NCBI GenBank assembly: GCA_020430865.1
Contig: JAGQIY010000661.1
Location: 1 to 19,527 of the forward strand
Direction of reading: 5' to 3'
Source of the DNA: Myxococcales bacterium
Lineage (GTDB): Bacteria > Myxococcota > Polyangia > Polyangiales > Polyangiaceae
Length of the DNA stretch: 19,527 nucleotides
In this document: piece by piece, positions 13,704 to 19,527 of the stretch
Numbering within the stretch: the first letter of the stretch is position 1
Layout: each line of letters starts with the position of its first letter
Program-made: the position numbers and the translations under genes
Notes under the pieces: model-generated
Seen by the model: the letters and a program-made list of their open reading frames with translations, nothing else
Told to the model about the DNA's origin: nothing
The model's database searches: none

Positions 13704-15314
13704 CTATCGAAAGCGCGGGATCGGTTTTGGCTCCATGGGTTTGGCCGGCTTCGCTGCCGAAGGTGCGCTGGTGCGCACCCTTGGACGCTGCGGGGACGAC
13801 TCGCGCTGAAGCGCGATGGCCAACCGCTGACTCATGTTCGGAATCAGGGTCTCCCGATGGGTCTGGTAGCCCGGGAGGCTCAGTTCTACCACTAGCGGTG
13901 TATCTGCCCTGGGTAGCGTGACGCTGGTGGGTGTGCGCCCGATGGTTCGCAAGTCTCCCTTTGGACCGAGAGCGAGCAGCGCCCCCTCGGGCGTAGTTGC
14001 CACATAGAAATGCACTTTGCCGGGGTTCTCCGTCGCCGCCGGCGACTCCCGGGGTGCTGGGGTTTGGCTCGACGTAGGTGCGATGTTCGCCGGCGATGAC
14101 TTGCCGCCCTCTCGCGTCATGAACCATGCGCTCAGGGCGATCAGCGCTACGATCGCGGTCCCCACCAGCAATCCTCGGGTCCAGGGGAGGGCACGGTCGA
14201 CGCGGGAGACGCTGCTGCCCGAGCCGGTCGTCCCGGGCAACGCGTCGCCCAGAGTCGGGAGAGTCACGCCTTCGTCCACTTCCGCGCTCGGGATCTGCTC
14301 GGGCAGCGAGCCCGCCTTGAGCTCCAGCAGCAGTTGGCGCTTGGCCTCGATGCGCTCGGGAAAGAGTCGCTGCATGAGCTGCTCGAGCGCTTGCTCGGGC
14401 CGCTCTCCGACCTCCGAACGGCGGACGTGGCCCTGGAGCGCCGATCTCAGCTCCAGTGCCGTGGAGAAACGCATCTGCTTGGGCTTGGCCAGCGCCCGAT
14501 CGCACGCACGCTGGAGCTCTGCGTCGTCTGCGGCGACGCCTTGGAGCGGAGGCGTGGGGGCGTCGCAGATCGCCTGGAAGGTCAGGAGTTCGCTGCTCCG
14601 GGCGAACAGCCTTCCTCCGCTCAGCGCCTCCCAGAGCACGATCCCCATCGAGAAGACGTCCGAGCGGCGGTCGAGGGACTTCCCCTGACACTGCTCCGGG
14701 GACATGTAGGCGAACTTACCCTTGACCTGACCCGCCTCTGTCTCGGTCACGCGGTCGGCCGCCTTTGCGATTCCGAAGTCCAGTAGCTTGACCTGTCCAG
14801 AGTACGTGATGAATAAATTCTGTGGAGAAATGTCGCGATGCACCAGGTCGCGAGGGAAGCCCTGTTCGTCCGTGAGTTCGTGGGCGGCGTGTAACCCCGC
14901 GCATGCTTCACCGACGATGTGCGCCGCCAGCGCCGACGGCAGTCGTTCGCCTCGGCTGGCCAGTCGCCGCAGCAATCCCCCCAGGCTCTCGCCGGCCAGG
15001 TACTCCATCACGAGGAACAGCTCACCGGAGTCTTGGACCAACTCATGCACGGTGACGACGTTCGGGTGCTGGATCCCCGAGGCAATACGAGCTTCGTCCA
15101 CGAACATGTTGACGAACTCGGCCCGTCGGGCGAGGTGAGGGAAGATCCGCTTGCAGACCACGACTCGCTCGAACCCGAACGGACCGGTCAGGCGCCCCAG
15201 CCAGATCTCGGCCATGCCCCCGGTCGCCAGCAGGCCCGCGACCTCATAGCGTCCAAGTCGGGCGGGCTTGCTCGCGGCAGGGAGAGCGTTGCTGCTTGAG
15301 TCGAGTTGGTTCAC
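13704..15314 (-). CDS. Membrane Ser/Thr protein kinase with extracytoplasmic PEGA domain
   Basis: GTG 15314 gives 536 aa; the longer open frame runs into the divergent TPR gene and has no kinase sequence. The kinase domain (about 23-295) has a short glycine loop (ATGGMAEIWLG), ATP-site Lys55 (VVVCKRIFP), the catalytic loop HRDISPQN (159-166), DFG (179-181) and SPE (205-207), so it should be active. A linker leads to one membrane segment (381-398), a Ser/Pro-rich spacer and a PEGA domain (about 433-503: VHFYVATTPEGALLALG, VELSLPGYQTHRETL). The PEGA domain would be outside and might sense surface or wall material. The FHA-containing sigma-54 activator 0.9 kb further on is an obvious candidate partner, since FHA domains bind phosphothreonine. 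The tail is Pro/Lys-rich. Confidence 0.9.
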   Translation of the reverse strand: MNQLDSSSNALPAASKPARLGRYEVAGLLATGGMAEIWLGRLTGPFGFERVVVCKRIFPHLARRAEFVNMFVDEARIASGIQHPNVVTVHELVQDSGELFLVMEYLAGESLGGLLRRLASRGERLPSALAAHIVGEACAGLHAAHELTDEQGFPRDLVHRDISPQNLFITYSGQVKLLDFGIAKAADRVTETEAGQVKGKFAYMSPEQCQGKSLDRRSDVFSMGIVLWEALSGGRLFARSSELLTFQAICDAPTPPLQGVAADDAELQRACDRALAKPKQMRFSTALELRSALQGHVRRSEVGERPEQALEQLMQRLFPERIEAKRQLLLELKAGSLPEQIPSAEVDEGVTLPTLGDALPGTTGSGSSVSRVDRALPWTRGLLVGTAIVALIALSAWFMTREGGKSSPANIAPTSSQTPAPRESPAATENPGKVHFYVATTPEGALLALGPKGDLRTIGRTPTSVTLPRADTPLVVELSLPGYQTHRETLIPNMSQRLAIALQRESSPQRPRVRTSAPSAAKPAKPMEPKPIPRFR

Positions 15315-15370
15315 GGTGCGCGGGCGCGGGGAAGAGCGTTCGAGGATAGCCTCTGGCCCCCGCGAATCCC

Positions 15371-16207
15371 ATGCTAACGTCCCTCGCTGCAGCCATGCTC
15401 GTCTCGAACACCCAACCAGCTTGGTGTCGTTGGCCGCTCCGTGGCTTGCTGGTGCCGTTGCTGATTTGTGGCATGGGAAAGCCCCTCTTCGCAGCGGACA
15501 CTGGAACTGGAACAACGGCGGAGGCGGCTGCGCTGAACCACGACCGGGCGGTGGAGCTGGTCACCGAGAGCGCTGCGCACTACGAGGCGGGACGTTTCCA
15601 GCAGGCAGTGGAGCTCCTGGAACGGGCATTCGCGCTGGAGGCATCACCCACCATCCAGTACAACCTCGCGCGGGCCTACGAGGGCCTTGGAGAGACGCGT
15701 CGCGCGATGGACGCCTATCGCGCGTACCTGAAACTGTCCCCGAACGCCCAGGATCGAGGTGCTGTCGAGCGTCGACTCGGCGTGCTTGGACAGCAGCTTC
15801 GGGAGAGAGACGCCTTGCGGCGTCGGGCCGAAGTCGCGGAGACGTCTCGCCAGCCGGCGCAGCCCGAAGCAGGGGCCGGACTCGGATGGATTCCCTGGGG
15901 ATTTACCGCCATCGGGGTCATCGTCGTGGGCGCGGGTGTCGTGTTCGGACTGCGCGCTACGGCGCTGCACGCGAACGCCGAGGAGGCTGATTACGCGGCC
16001 GACGCTGCGGATCGAAACCGTAGCGCCAGGACCTACGCCACCCTGGCGAACGTCGCCTTCGTGACCGGCGGCGTCTTGACCTTGGGGGGCGTGACCTGGG
16101 GCCTGCTCAGCTTGCCATCAGAACCTACGGAGCGGGCGGCGCTGGGAGCGTCTGCGTCCGAGCGCTCGTGGATCGGGGGCGGGGTCGAGATCCGCGGTGC
16201 GTTCTAG
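15371..16207 (+). CDS. TPR-containing exported membrane protein
   Basis: ATG 15371 gives 278 aa; ATG 15395 is an alternative and neither has a good ribosome binding site. A signal sequence (about 20-42, LRGLLVPLLICGMGKPLFAA) is followed by two to three TPR-type helix pairs (about 57-125: AAHYEAGRFQQAVELLERAF, IQYNLARAYEGLGETRRAMDAYRAYLKL). A charged linker leads to two hydrophobic segments (about 175-197 and 225-250) separated by an Ala/Asp-rich loop. Proteins with this plan often lie beside Ser/Thr kinases in myxobacteria and carry the kinase's periplasmic or membrane partners. It is divergent from the kinase with only 56 bases between starts, so the two probably share control. It converges on the activator gene 20 bases later. 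Confidence 0.8.
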   Translation: MLTSLAAAMLVSNTQPAWCRWPLRGLLVPLLICGMGKPLFAADTGTGTTAEAAALNHDRAVELVTESAAHYEAGRFQQAVELLERAFALEASPTIQYNLARAYEGLGETRRAMDAYRAYLKLSPNAQDRGAVERRLGVLGQQLRERDALRRRAEVAETSRQPAQPEAGAGLGWIPWGFTAIGVIVVGAGVVFGLRATALHANAEEADYAADAADRNRSARTYATLANVAFVTGGVLTLGGVTWGLLSLPSEPTERAALGASASERSWIGGGVEIRGAF

Positions 16208-16227
16208 TTCCCTGGAACCGCCTGCTC

Positions 16228-17598
16228 TCAGCGTTTACGCGGTCCCGATTTCAGCATGTGCAGGTAGCGCTTGCCGATCCCGAGCGATTTCGCCGCTGCG
16301 TCGACGCCACCCGCGTTCTCGAGTAGCGCGCGTCGCACGCGAGCTTTCTGGTAGCTCTCCAGGAGCTTCACCCTCGCCACTGGGATCGGCTCATCGGTCC
16401 ACAGTAACTCGCCGAGGTCTGCCAGCGCGTCGTGGAGGAGGGCTTCCAGCTCCGGGGAGGTCGTCCTGGGCGCCGTCGTGAGATTCGTACGCTGCGGTTC
16501 GAAGCCACCAGTGGCGACATGTCGCGCGATCGTGTTGCGGAGCTCGCGGGCGTTTCCCGGCCAAGCGTCGGCCTCCCAGCGCTCGAGCAGGCGGCTCGGA
16601 AGGGGCTTGTTGGGGGAGAGTTCGCTCCAGAAGTGCCTGGCCAGCAACGCGATGTCGCCAGGGCGCTTCCGCAGCGGAGGCAGACTCACGCGTCCGATGG
16701 CCAGGCGATGGAACAGATCGTCGCGGAAACTGCCTTGCTCGACGGCGTGATCCAGATCGCGACGGGTCGCGGCGATCACCCGCACGTCGACGCGGATGAG
16801 CTGGCTTCCACCAATGCGACGGAGCTCTCCACGCTCGAGCACGCGCAAGAGCTTCGGCTGCAGGCTCACGTCCAGGTCGCCGATCTCATCGATGAACAAC
16901 GTGCCGCCGTTCGCCTCCTCGAATACGCCCTTGCGTTGGGCGACTGATCCAGTGAACGCGCCGCGCTCGTGACCGAAGAGCTCGGCCTCGACTAGGTTCG
17001 CGGGCAGCGTCGTGCAATCGAGCACGACGTACGGTTTGTTCCGCCGCGGGCTGTGTTCGTGCAGCGCCTCCGCGAGCACCTCCTTGCCGGTCCCGGTCTC
17101 GCCCTCGATGACGATGGAGACATCGCTCGCGGCGAGGCGCTCCAGCAGTGGGTACAGCCGCAGGAGCTCGGCACAGCCTCCGAGGAACCCACCAAAGTGA
17201 TCGCGGGGCTGCGGCGGTTGCTCGGCTCCGACGTCATCGGAAGTTGCCACGCGGATACTCGTGGAGCCAAGAAGCAGGCTCTGGCCCGCCACGGCCCAGG
17301 CATCCTTGATCGACACCCCATCGACGCGCGTGCCGTTGGTGGAGTCCAGATCGGTCACGCGGAGCCGAGGCCCCTCGCATTCCAGGCGCAGGTGACGGCG
17401 AGAGACCTCCGGATCCGTCAGCCGAAGCTGACATACCGAGCTCGTGCCGACGAGCACGGCTCCCAGCGCCGGTGCGATCTGAACGTGCCGTCCTGCGTCT
17501 CTACCGCTCTCCACCTGGAGTTCGAAGCGCGAGCGGCGAGGAAGGGGTGGGGCGTATCGTTGGCTGCTCGTGGTGACGGGTTCGTCTTCGCCGGACAC
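16228..17598 (-). CDS. Sigma-54-dependent activator (enhancer-binding protein) with N-terminal FHA domain
   Basis: The 456-aa protein has an FHA domain (about 24-118) with SRRHLRL (67-73) and [12 protein letters not shown] (83-94), the phosphothreonine-binding loops. The AAA+ domain (about 137-360) has Walker A GETGTGKE (166-173), GAFTG (213-217), which contacts sigma-54, Walker [11 protein letters not shown] (231-240) and the FRDDLFHRL arginine finger region (291-299), so it should open sigma-54 promoters using ATP. A Fis-type helix-turn-helix ends the protein (about 408-452, [20 protein letters not shown]). The start is GTG 17598. It lies 25 bases downstream of the minus-strand lipoprotein gene, so it may share that transcript. 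Likely targets are the sigma-54 elements at 18641-18656 and 18997-19012, and a likely input is the neighbouring kinase; both are inference. Confidence 0.93.
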   Translation of the reverse strand: MSGEDEPVTTSSQRYAPPLPRRSRFELQVESGRDAGRHVQIAPALGAVLVGTSSVCQLRLTDPEVSRRHLRLECEGPRLRVTDLDSTNGTRVDGVSIKDAWAVAGQSLLLGSTSIRVATSDDVGAEQPPQPRDHFGGFLGGCAELLRLYPLLERLAASDVSIVIEGETGTGKEVLAEALHEHSPRRNKPYVVLDCTTLPANLVEAELFGHERGAFTGSVAQRKGVFEEANGGTLFIDEIGDLDVSLQPKLLRVLERGELRRIGGSQLIRVDVRVIAATRRDLDHAVEQGSFRDDLFHRLAIGRVSLPPLRKRPGDIALLARHFWSELSPNKPLPSRLLERWEADAWPGNARELRNTIARHVATGGFEPQRTNLTTAPRTTSPELEALLHDALADLGELLWTDEPIPVARVKLLESYQKARVRRALLENAGGVDAAAKSLGIGKRYLHMLKSGPRKR

Positions 17599-17623
17599 GC
17601 AGCGAGCCTAGCATTGCGGCTAC

Positions 17624-18628
17624 CTAAGGCGTCCAGGGGCCTATGAACACACGGCCTGAGGTGTCTCGATTGGGGGGAGGGCTGGCGCTGGTCGCGATCA
17701 CCAGATCGTCGATGTAGCAATGGTTGTTCGGTGGTTTCTCGTTGTTCCAGTAGGTGAACAGGTAGAAGTAGTCGATGGTTCCGGCCGCCTCTACGATCGT
17801 CGGCACGTCAGTGCGGTCGAAGATCAAGGCGTCGTCACGCCAGATCCGCACTCGACCCTGCCCCCCGCTCTCTACAGACTGATCGTCGATGAAGAGGTAC
17901 ATCTCGTAGCTCTCCCACTGGTCTCTGGGGATCTGGGGCCCGTCGTAGACGGCCCAGACGTCGTGAGCTTCCTTGATCGTGCGCAGCACGGACTGCGTGG
18001 AGTCGGCCTGGTCGATGTAGAGATCGTTGTAACCAGCATTGCCGCCGCCAGCCCGGGTGCTGTGGAGTCTCAGGAACTTCATCCAGGGCGAGGCCGTGAA
18101 CTGGAACTCGCTCGGCCACCGCACCTGCAATCTCACCCAGACCTCTTGCCCCTTGGTGAGGGCAGGCTGGATCGGGACGATGCCACCCCACTTTCCGAAT
18201 CCTCCGCCGTCGCCTGCCTGGATTTCCATGCGAGCGGACTGACTGCCGCGAAACGCTTCATCGGAGGTTGCCTTGCTGCGGCCGCTCGCGTCGAACGGGT
18301 GATTCCCCGAGAGCGAAGCCCCATCCTCGTAGCCCTCGAAGTCGTCAAAGAAGTAGGGCTGAAAGGTCGCTCCTGCTGTGCCTCCGGCGTGCGCGCCCGC
18401 AGCACCTCCGGCGTGCGCGCCCGCAGCACCTCCGGCGTGCTCCCCGGCGGCGCCTCCGGTACCGCCACTCGTGTCGCCGCCAGTGCCAGTGGCCGCGCCC
18501 CCGTTGGCTGTGCCACCCGAACTGAACGAGCCAGCGCTCCCGCCGGTGCCGTGCGCAGAAGGGGCGTCGGGGGAGCTCGAACAGCCCCCGATGGCCATGA
18601 TCAATCCCAGCAATCTCCAGCATCGCAT
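17624..18628 (-). CDS. Lipoprotein with Gly/Ala linker and beta-sandwich (concanavalin/polysaccharide-lyase-like) domain
   Basis: ATG 18628 gives 334 aa; a TTG at 18637 is possible but not needed. The signal ends in IGGC (Cys16). A Gly/Ala/Thr/His linker (about 17-90) includes the octapeptide repeat GGAAGAHA. The globular part begins FFDDFEGYEDG and contains EVWVRLQVRWPSEF, YNDLYIDQADS, RDQWESYEMYLFIDDQ and RIWRDDALIFDRTDV, with strand spacing and aromatic content like concanavalin A-like polysaccharide-binding or lyase domains. I see no sure catalytic triad, so binding is as likely as cleavage. The product should be anchored on the outer surface. A candidate sigma-54 element lies just upstream and the activator gene just downstream. 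Confidence 0.78.
   Translation of the reverse strand: MRCWRLLGLIMAIGGCSSSPDAPSAHGTGGSAGSFSSGGTANGGAATGTGGDTSGGTGGAAGEHAGGAAGAHAGGAAGAHAGGTAGATFQPYFFDDFEGYEDGASLSGNHPFDASGRSKATSDEAFRGSQSARMEIQAGDGGGFGKWGGIVPIQPALTKGQEVWVRLQVRWPSEFQFTASPWMKFLRLHSTRAGGGNAGYNDLYIDQADSTQSVLRTIKEAHDVWAVYDGPQIPRDQWESYEMYLFIDDQSVESGGQGRVRIWRDDALIFDRTDVPTIVEAAGTIDYFYLFTYWNNEKPPNNHCYIDDLVIATSASPPPNRDTSGRVFIGPWTP
18381..18440. repeat. 24-bp tandem repeat in a lipoprotein linker
   Basis: Two exact copies of a 24-bp unit beginning CCTCCGGCGTGCGCGCCCGC (18381-18404 and 18405-18428) are followed by a partial third. They encode GGAAGAHA in the minus-strand lipoprotein. Confidence 0.85.
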
Positions 18629-18640
18629 GGGGCGCAAGTG

Positions 18641-18656
18641 AGCACACGGCGTGCCA
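18641..18656 (-). promoter_or_regulatory. Sigma-54 (-24/-12) promoter candidate for the minus-strand lipoprotein and activator genes
   Basis: Read on the minus strand, TGGCACGCCGTGTGCT matches the -24 part TGGCACG exactly and TGCT of the -12 part, with ten bases between GG (18655-18654) and GC (18643-18642). Transcription would begin near 18630, only about two bases before ATG 18628, so the message would be nearly leaderless; this is the main doubt. Confidence 0.5.
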
Positions 18657-18705
18657 CCCAGACCGCCCCGCTGGGCGAGCCAGTTCCGCGCCCCGAGTGA
18701 TCCAG

Positions 18706-18748
18706 TGGTTCACCGGCACCCGCTGCGGCGGTGAACCAGCCGTTCACC
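18706..18748. promoter_or_regulatory. Cluster of three alternating GTTCACC/GGTGAAC half-sites
   Basis: TGGTTCACCG (18706-18715) is mirrored by CGGTGAACCA (18729-18738), perfect 10-bp arms with a 13-base spacer. GGTGAAC (18730-18736) is mirrored again by GTTCACC (18742-18748) with a five-base spacer. The cluster lies about 75-120 bases upstream of the predicted minus-strand start, the normal distance for an enhancer-binding protein. Confidence 0.5.
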
Positions 18749-18878
18749 AGGCGCTCCGAGGAGAACACCCGGTTCGTGGCTAGCGCCCAGCAGGCGTGGC
18801 CCTGAGGCACCAGCAGGCTGCTCGAGAGACTGCGGCGTCCAGCAGGCTGCATGCTGATCCGCGCGGAGTGAGCGCATA

Positions 18879-18921
18879 TGCTCTCGCAAAACCCCATGGA
18901 AGTGAGGGTTTTGCGAGAGCA
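18879..18921. promoter_or_regulatory. Perfect 16-bp inverted repeat, candidate activator site or hairpin
   Basis: TGCTCTCGCAAAACCC (18879-18894) is the exact reverse complement of 18906-18921, around an 11-base spacer. Its centre is about 123 bases upstream of the start predicted for the plus-strand sigma-54 promoter. There is no T-run on either side, which argues against a normal terminator. Confidence 0.6.
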
Positions 18922-18996
18922 AGATCTGGCATGGGTCTGCGCAGGCACACGGTTTCGATACGCAGTGTGTCTTTCTGCACCCGCCTGGGTTGAGAA

Positions 18997-19012
18997 TGGC
19001 ACGAAACCTGCT
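18997..19012 (+). promoter_or_regulatory. Sigma-54 (-24/-12) promoter candidate for the plus-strand lipoprotein gene
   Basis: TGGCACGAAACCTGCT differs from the consensus TGGCACGNNNNTTGCW at a single base. GG (18998-18999) and GC (19010-19011) are separated by ten bases. Transcription would start near 19023, leaving a 26-base leader that contains the ribosome binding site for GTG 19049. Confidence 0.65.
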
Positions 19013-19048
19013 GCGTTCGCGATTCGTGCCCATGAAAGAAGGTGTGAA

Positions 19049-19527
19049 GTGAGCATACGGACCATCGGCATGTTCGTTGGAATCTCGAGTTTCCTTGCGG
19101 TAATTGGGTGTGGCTCCGATTCAGGCGGTGGCGCGTCGACCGGGGGGACCAGCGGTGGCCTGGGTGGTGATGGCGGAGCCCCGAACGGAGGTAGTGGTGC
19201 CACGTCGGGAGCCGGGAACTCCGGCAACGGTGCCTCGGGAGGCTCCGCCGGATCGGGAGGCTCGACCGTTGGAGGCAGTGGCGCAGGCGGCGACGGCGCA
19301 GGCGGTAGCGGCGCGGGCGGTAGCGGCGCGACGGCGGGTCTGAGCGGGAAGTACCCTGGCGACGTGGGCATCGAGAACGACGCCGATGTGATCTTTCACT
19401 CCGACTTCGAGAGCGAGATGGACGGTTGGACCTCGTACACGCAGAACGCCGAGCGCCTGCGGGTCGTGGATGACGCGAGCCTCGCCAACGCCGGCAGCAA
19501 GTTCCTCGAGGCGAACGTCACACGTAC
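19049..19527 (+). CDS. Lipoprotein with Gly/Ser-rich linker and beta-sandwich-like domain; cut by the window end
   Basis: The frame is open from GTG 19049 to the right edge, giving at least 159 residues. AAGAAGG at 19036-19042 is six bases upstream of GTG. The signal ends in AVIGC (Cys21). A Gly/Ser/Ala linker (about 24-100) precedes a domain that begins VIFHSDFESEMDGWTSY and continues RLRVVDDASLANAGSKFLEA, the same DFE-type opening as in the divergent lipoprotein at 17624-18628. Related binding or lyase-like domains are therefore likely in both. A strong sigma-54 element lies just upstream. The gene can be missed by ATG-only gene calling because of its GTG start. Confidence 0.82.
   Translation, partial: MSIRTIGMFVGISSFLAVIGCGSDSGGGASTGGTSGGLGGDGGAPNGGSGATSGAGNSGNGASGGSAGSGGSTVGGSGAGGDGAGGSGAGGSGATAGLSGKYPGDVGIENDADVIFHSDFESEMDGWTSYTQNAERLRVVDDASLANAGSKFLEANVTR
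19271..19330. repeat. 15-bp tandem repeat, four units, in a lipoprotein linker
   Basis: Four in-frame 15-bp units encode GGSGA or GGDGA (19271-19285, 19286-19300, 19301-19315, 19316-19330); the last two are identical. They form the end of the surface linker. Confidence 0.8.

Larger units (their letters stand above)
18629..19048. other. Divergent control region between two lipoprotein genes, 420 bp
   Basis: No coding sequence is credible here. The region contains two outward sigma-54-type elements, a cluster of GTTCACC/GGTGAAC half-sites next to the left one, and a perfect 16-bp inverted repeat next to the right one. It therefore looks like a dedicated regulatory hub rather than a spacer. Confidence 0.7.

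Noticed and set aside
13549..14691. 380-codon open frame antisense to the kinase gene's 3' half and beyond
   Set aside because: Arg/Ala/Gly-rich low-quality composition, same strand but different frame from the true kinase; a high-GC shadow.
16202..16220. GTTCC-CT-GGAAC between the convergent TPR and activator genes
   Set aside because: The two-base loop is too small for a stable hairpin and no T-run follows; not a credible terminator.
17720..18700. 326-codon plus-strand open frame over the lipoprotein gene
   Set aside because: It is the antisense shadow of a gene with a clear lipoprotein signal and domain; it has no ribosome binding site or family features.
18926..18942. Another sigma-54-like element, TGGCATGGGTCTGC, beside the 16-bp repeat
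   Set aside because: Spacing between GG and GC is nine bases, one short, and it lies too close to the repeat and too far from the gene.
19032..19052. Six-codon leader peptide frame ATG AAA GAA GGT GTG AAG TGA overlapping the lipoprotein GTG
   Set aside because: It has no ribosome binding site of its own and coincides with the Shine-Dalgarno sequence of the real gene; most likely chance.
18601..19371. 256-codon minus-strand frame over the divergent control region
   Set aside because: Pro/Ala sequence from the reverse of a Gly-rich linker plus non-coding DNA; would cover both promoters.

Overview
The window is high-GC bacterial DNA with long antisense shadow ORFs. It carries Gly/Ser/Asn-rich lipoproteins, a eukaryote-like Ser/Thr kinase with a PEGA tail, an FHA-domain sigma-54 activator and a roadblock/LC7 protein. 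This mix suggests a myxobacterium, probably of the Sorangium/Polyangium side; that is inference from gene content, as no rRNA or tRNA is present. I see no CRISPR array, tRNA, insertion sequence or phage gene.

Layout. (1) 1-1618, plus strand: the end of a winged-helix (DUF4388-tail-like) ORF running in frame into a roadblock/LC7 domain that has its own start and ribosome binding site, then a VOC-family protein and an 83-aa membrane protein. (2) 1672-6540, minus strand: a five-gene membrane operon read from 6540 downward: Pro/Gln-rich two-TM protein, 70-aa membrane peptide, membrane-anchored spermidine synthase homologue, tandem-DUF350 protein, and a four-TM protein with PH-like cytosolic parts. 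(3) 6719-7804, minus: a His-rich polytopic membrane protein of unknown function. (4) 8218-9357, plus: a Cys-rich lipoprotein. (5) 9367-12119: an ArsB/NhaD/SLC13-type transporter divergent from arsM, which is translationally coupled to a SigZ-like sigma factor whose five cysteines all lie in its last 32 residues. (6) 12395-13675, plus: a VWA-like lipoprotein. (7) 13704-17598: Ser/Thr kinase (minus), TPR protein (plus), and FHA/AAA+/Fis enhancer-binding protein (minus). (8) 17624 to the end: two divergent lipoproteins whose post-linker domains begin alike, sharing a roughly 420-bp control region.

The most interesting signal is in part 8. The control region holds two outward-facing elements that both match TGGCACG-N5-TGCT exactly, the sigma-54 -24/-12 form. 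It also holds a perfect 16-bp inverted repeat and three alternating GTTCACC/GGTGAAC half-sites, both at distances typical of activator sites. The sigma-54 activator gene lies 25 nt downstream of one of the two lipoproteins, on the same strand. This reads as a self-contained kinase, FHA activator, sigma-54 and surface-lipoprotein circuit with possible positive feedback. Two further candidate systems are the SpeE-DUF350 membrane operon and the ArsM-sigma factor pair.
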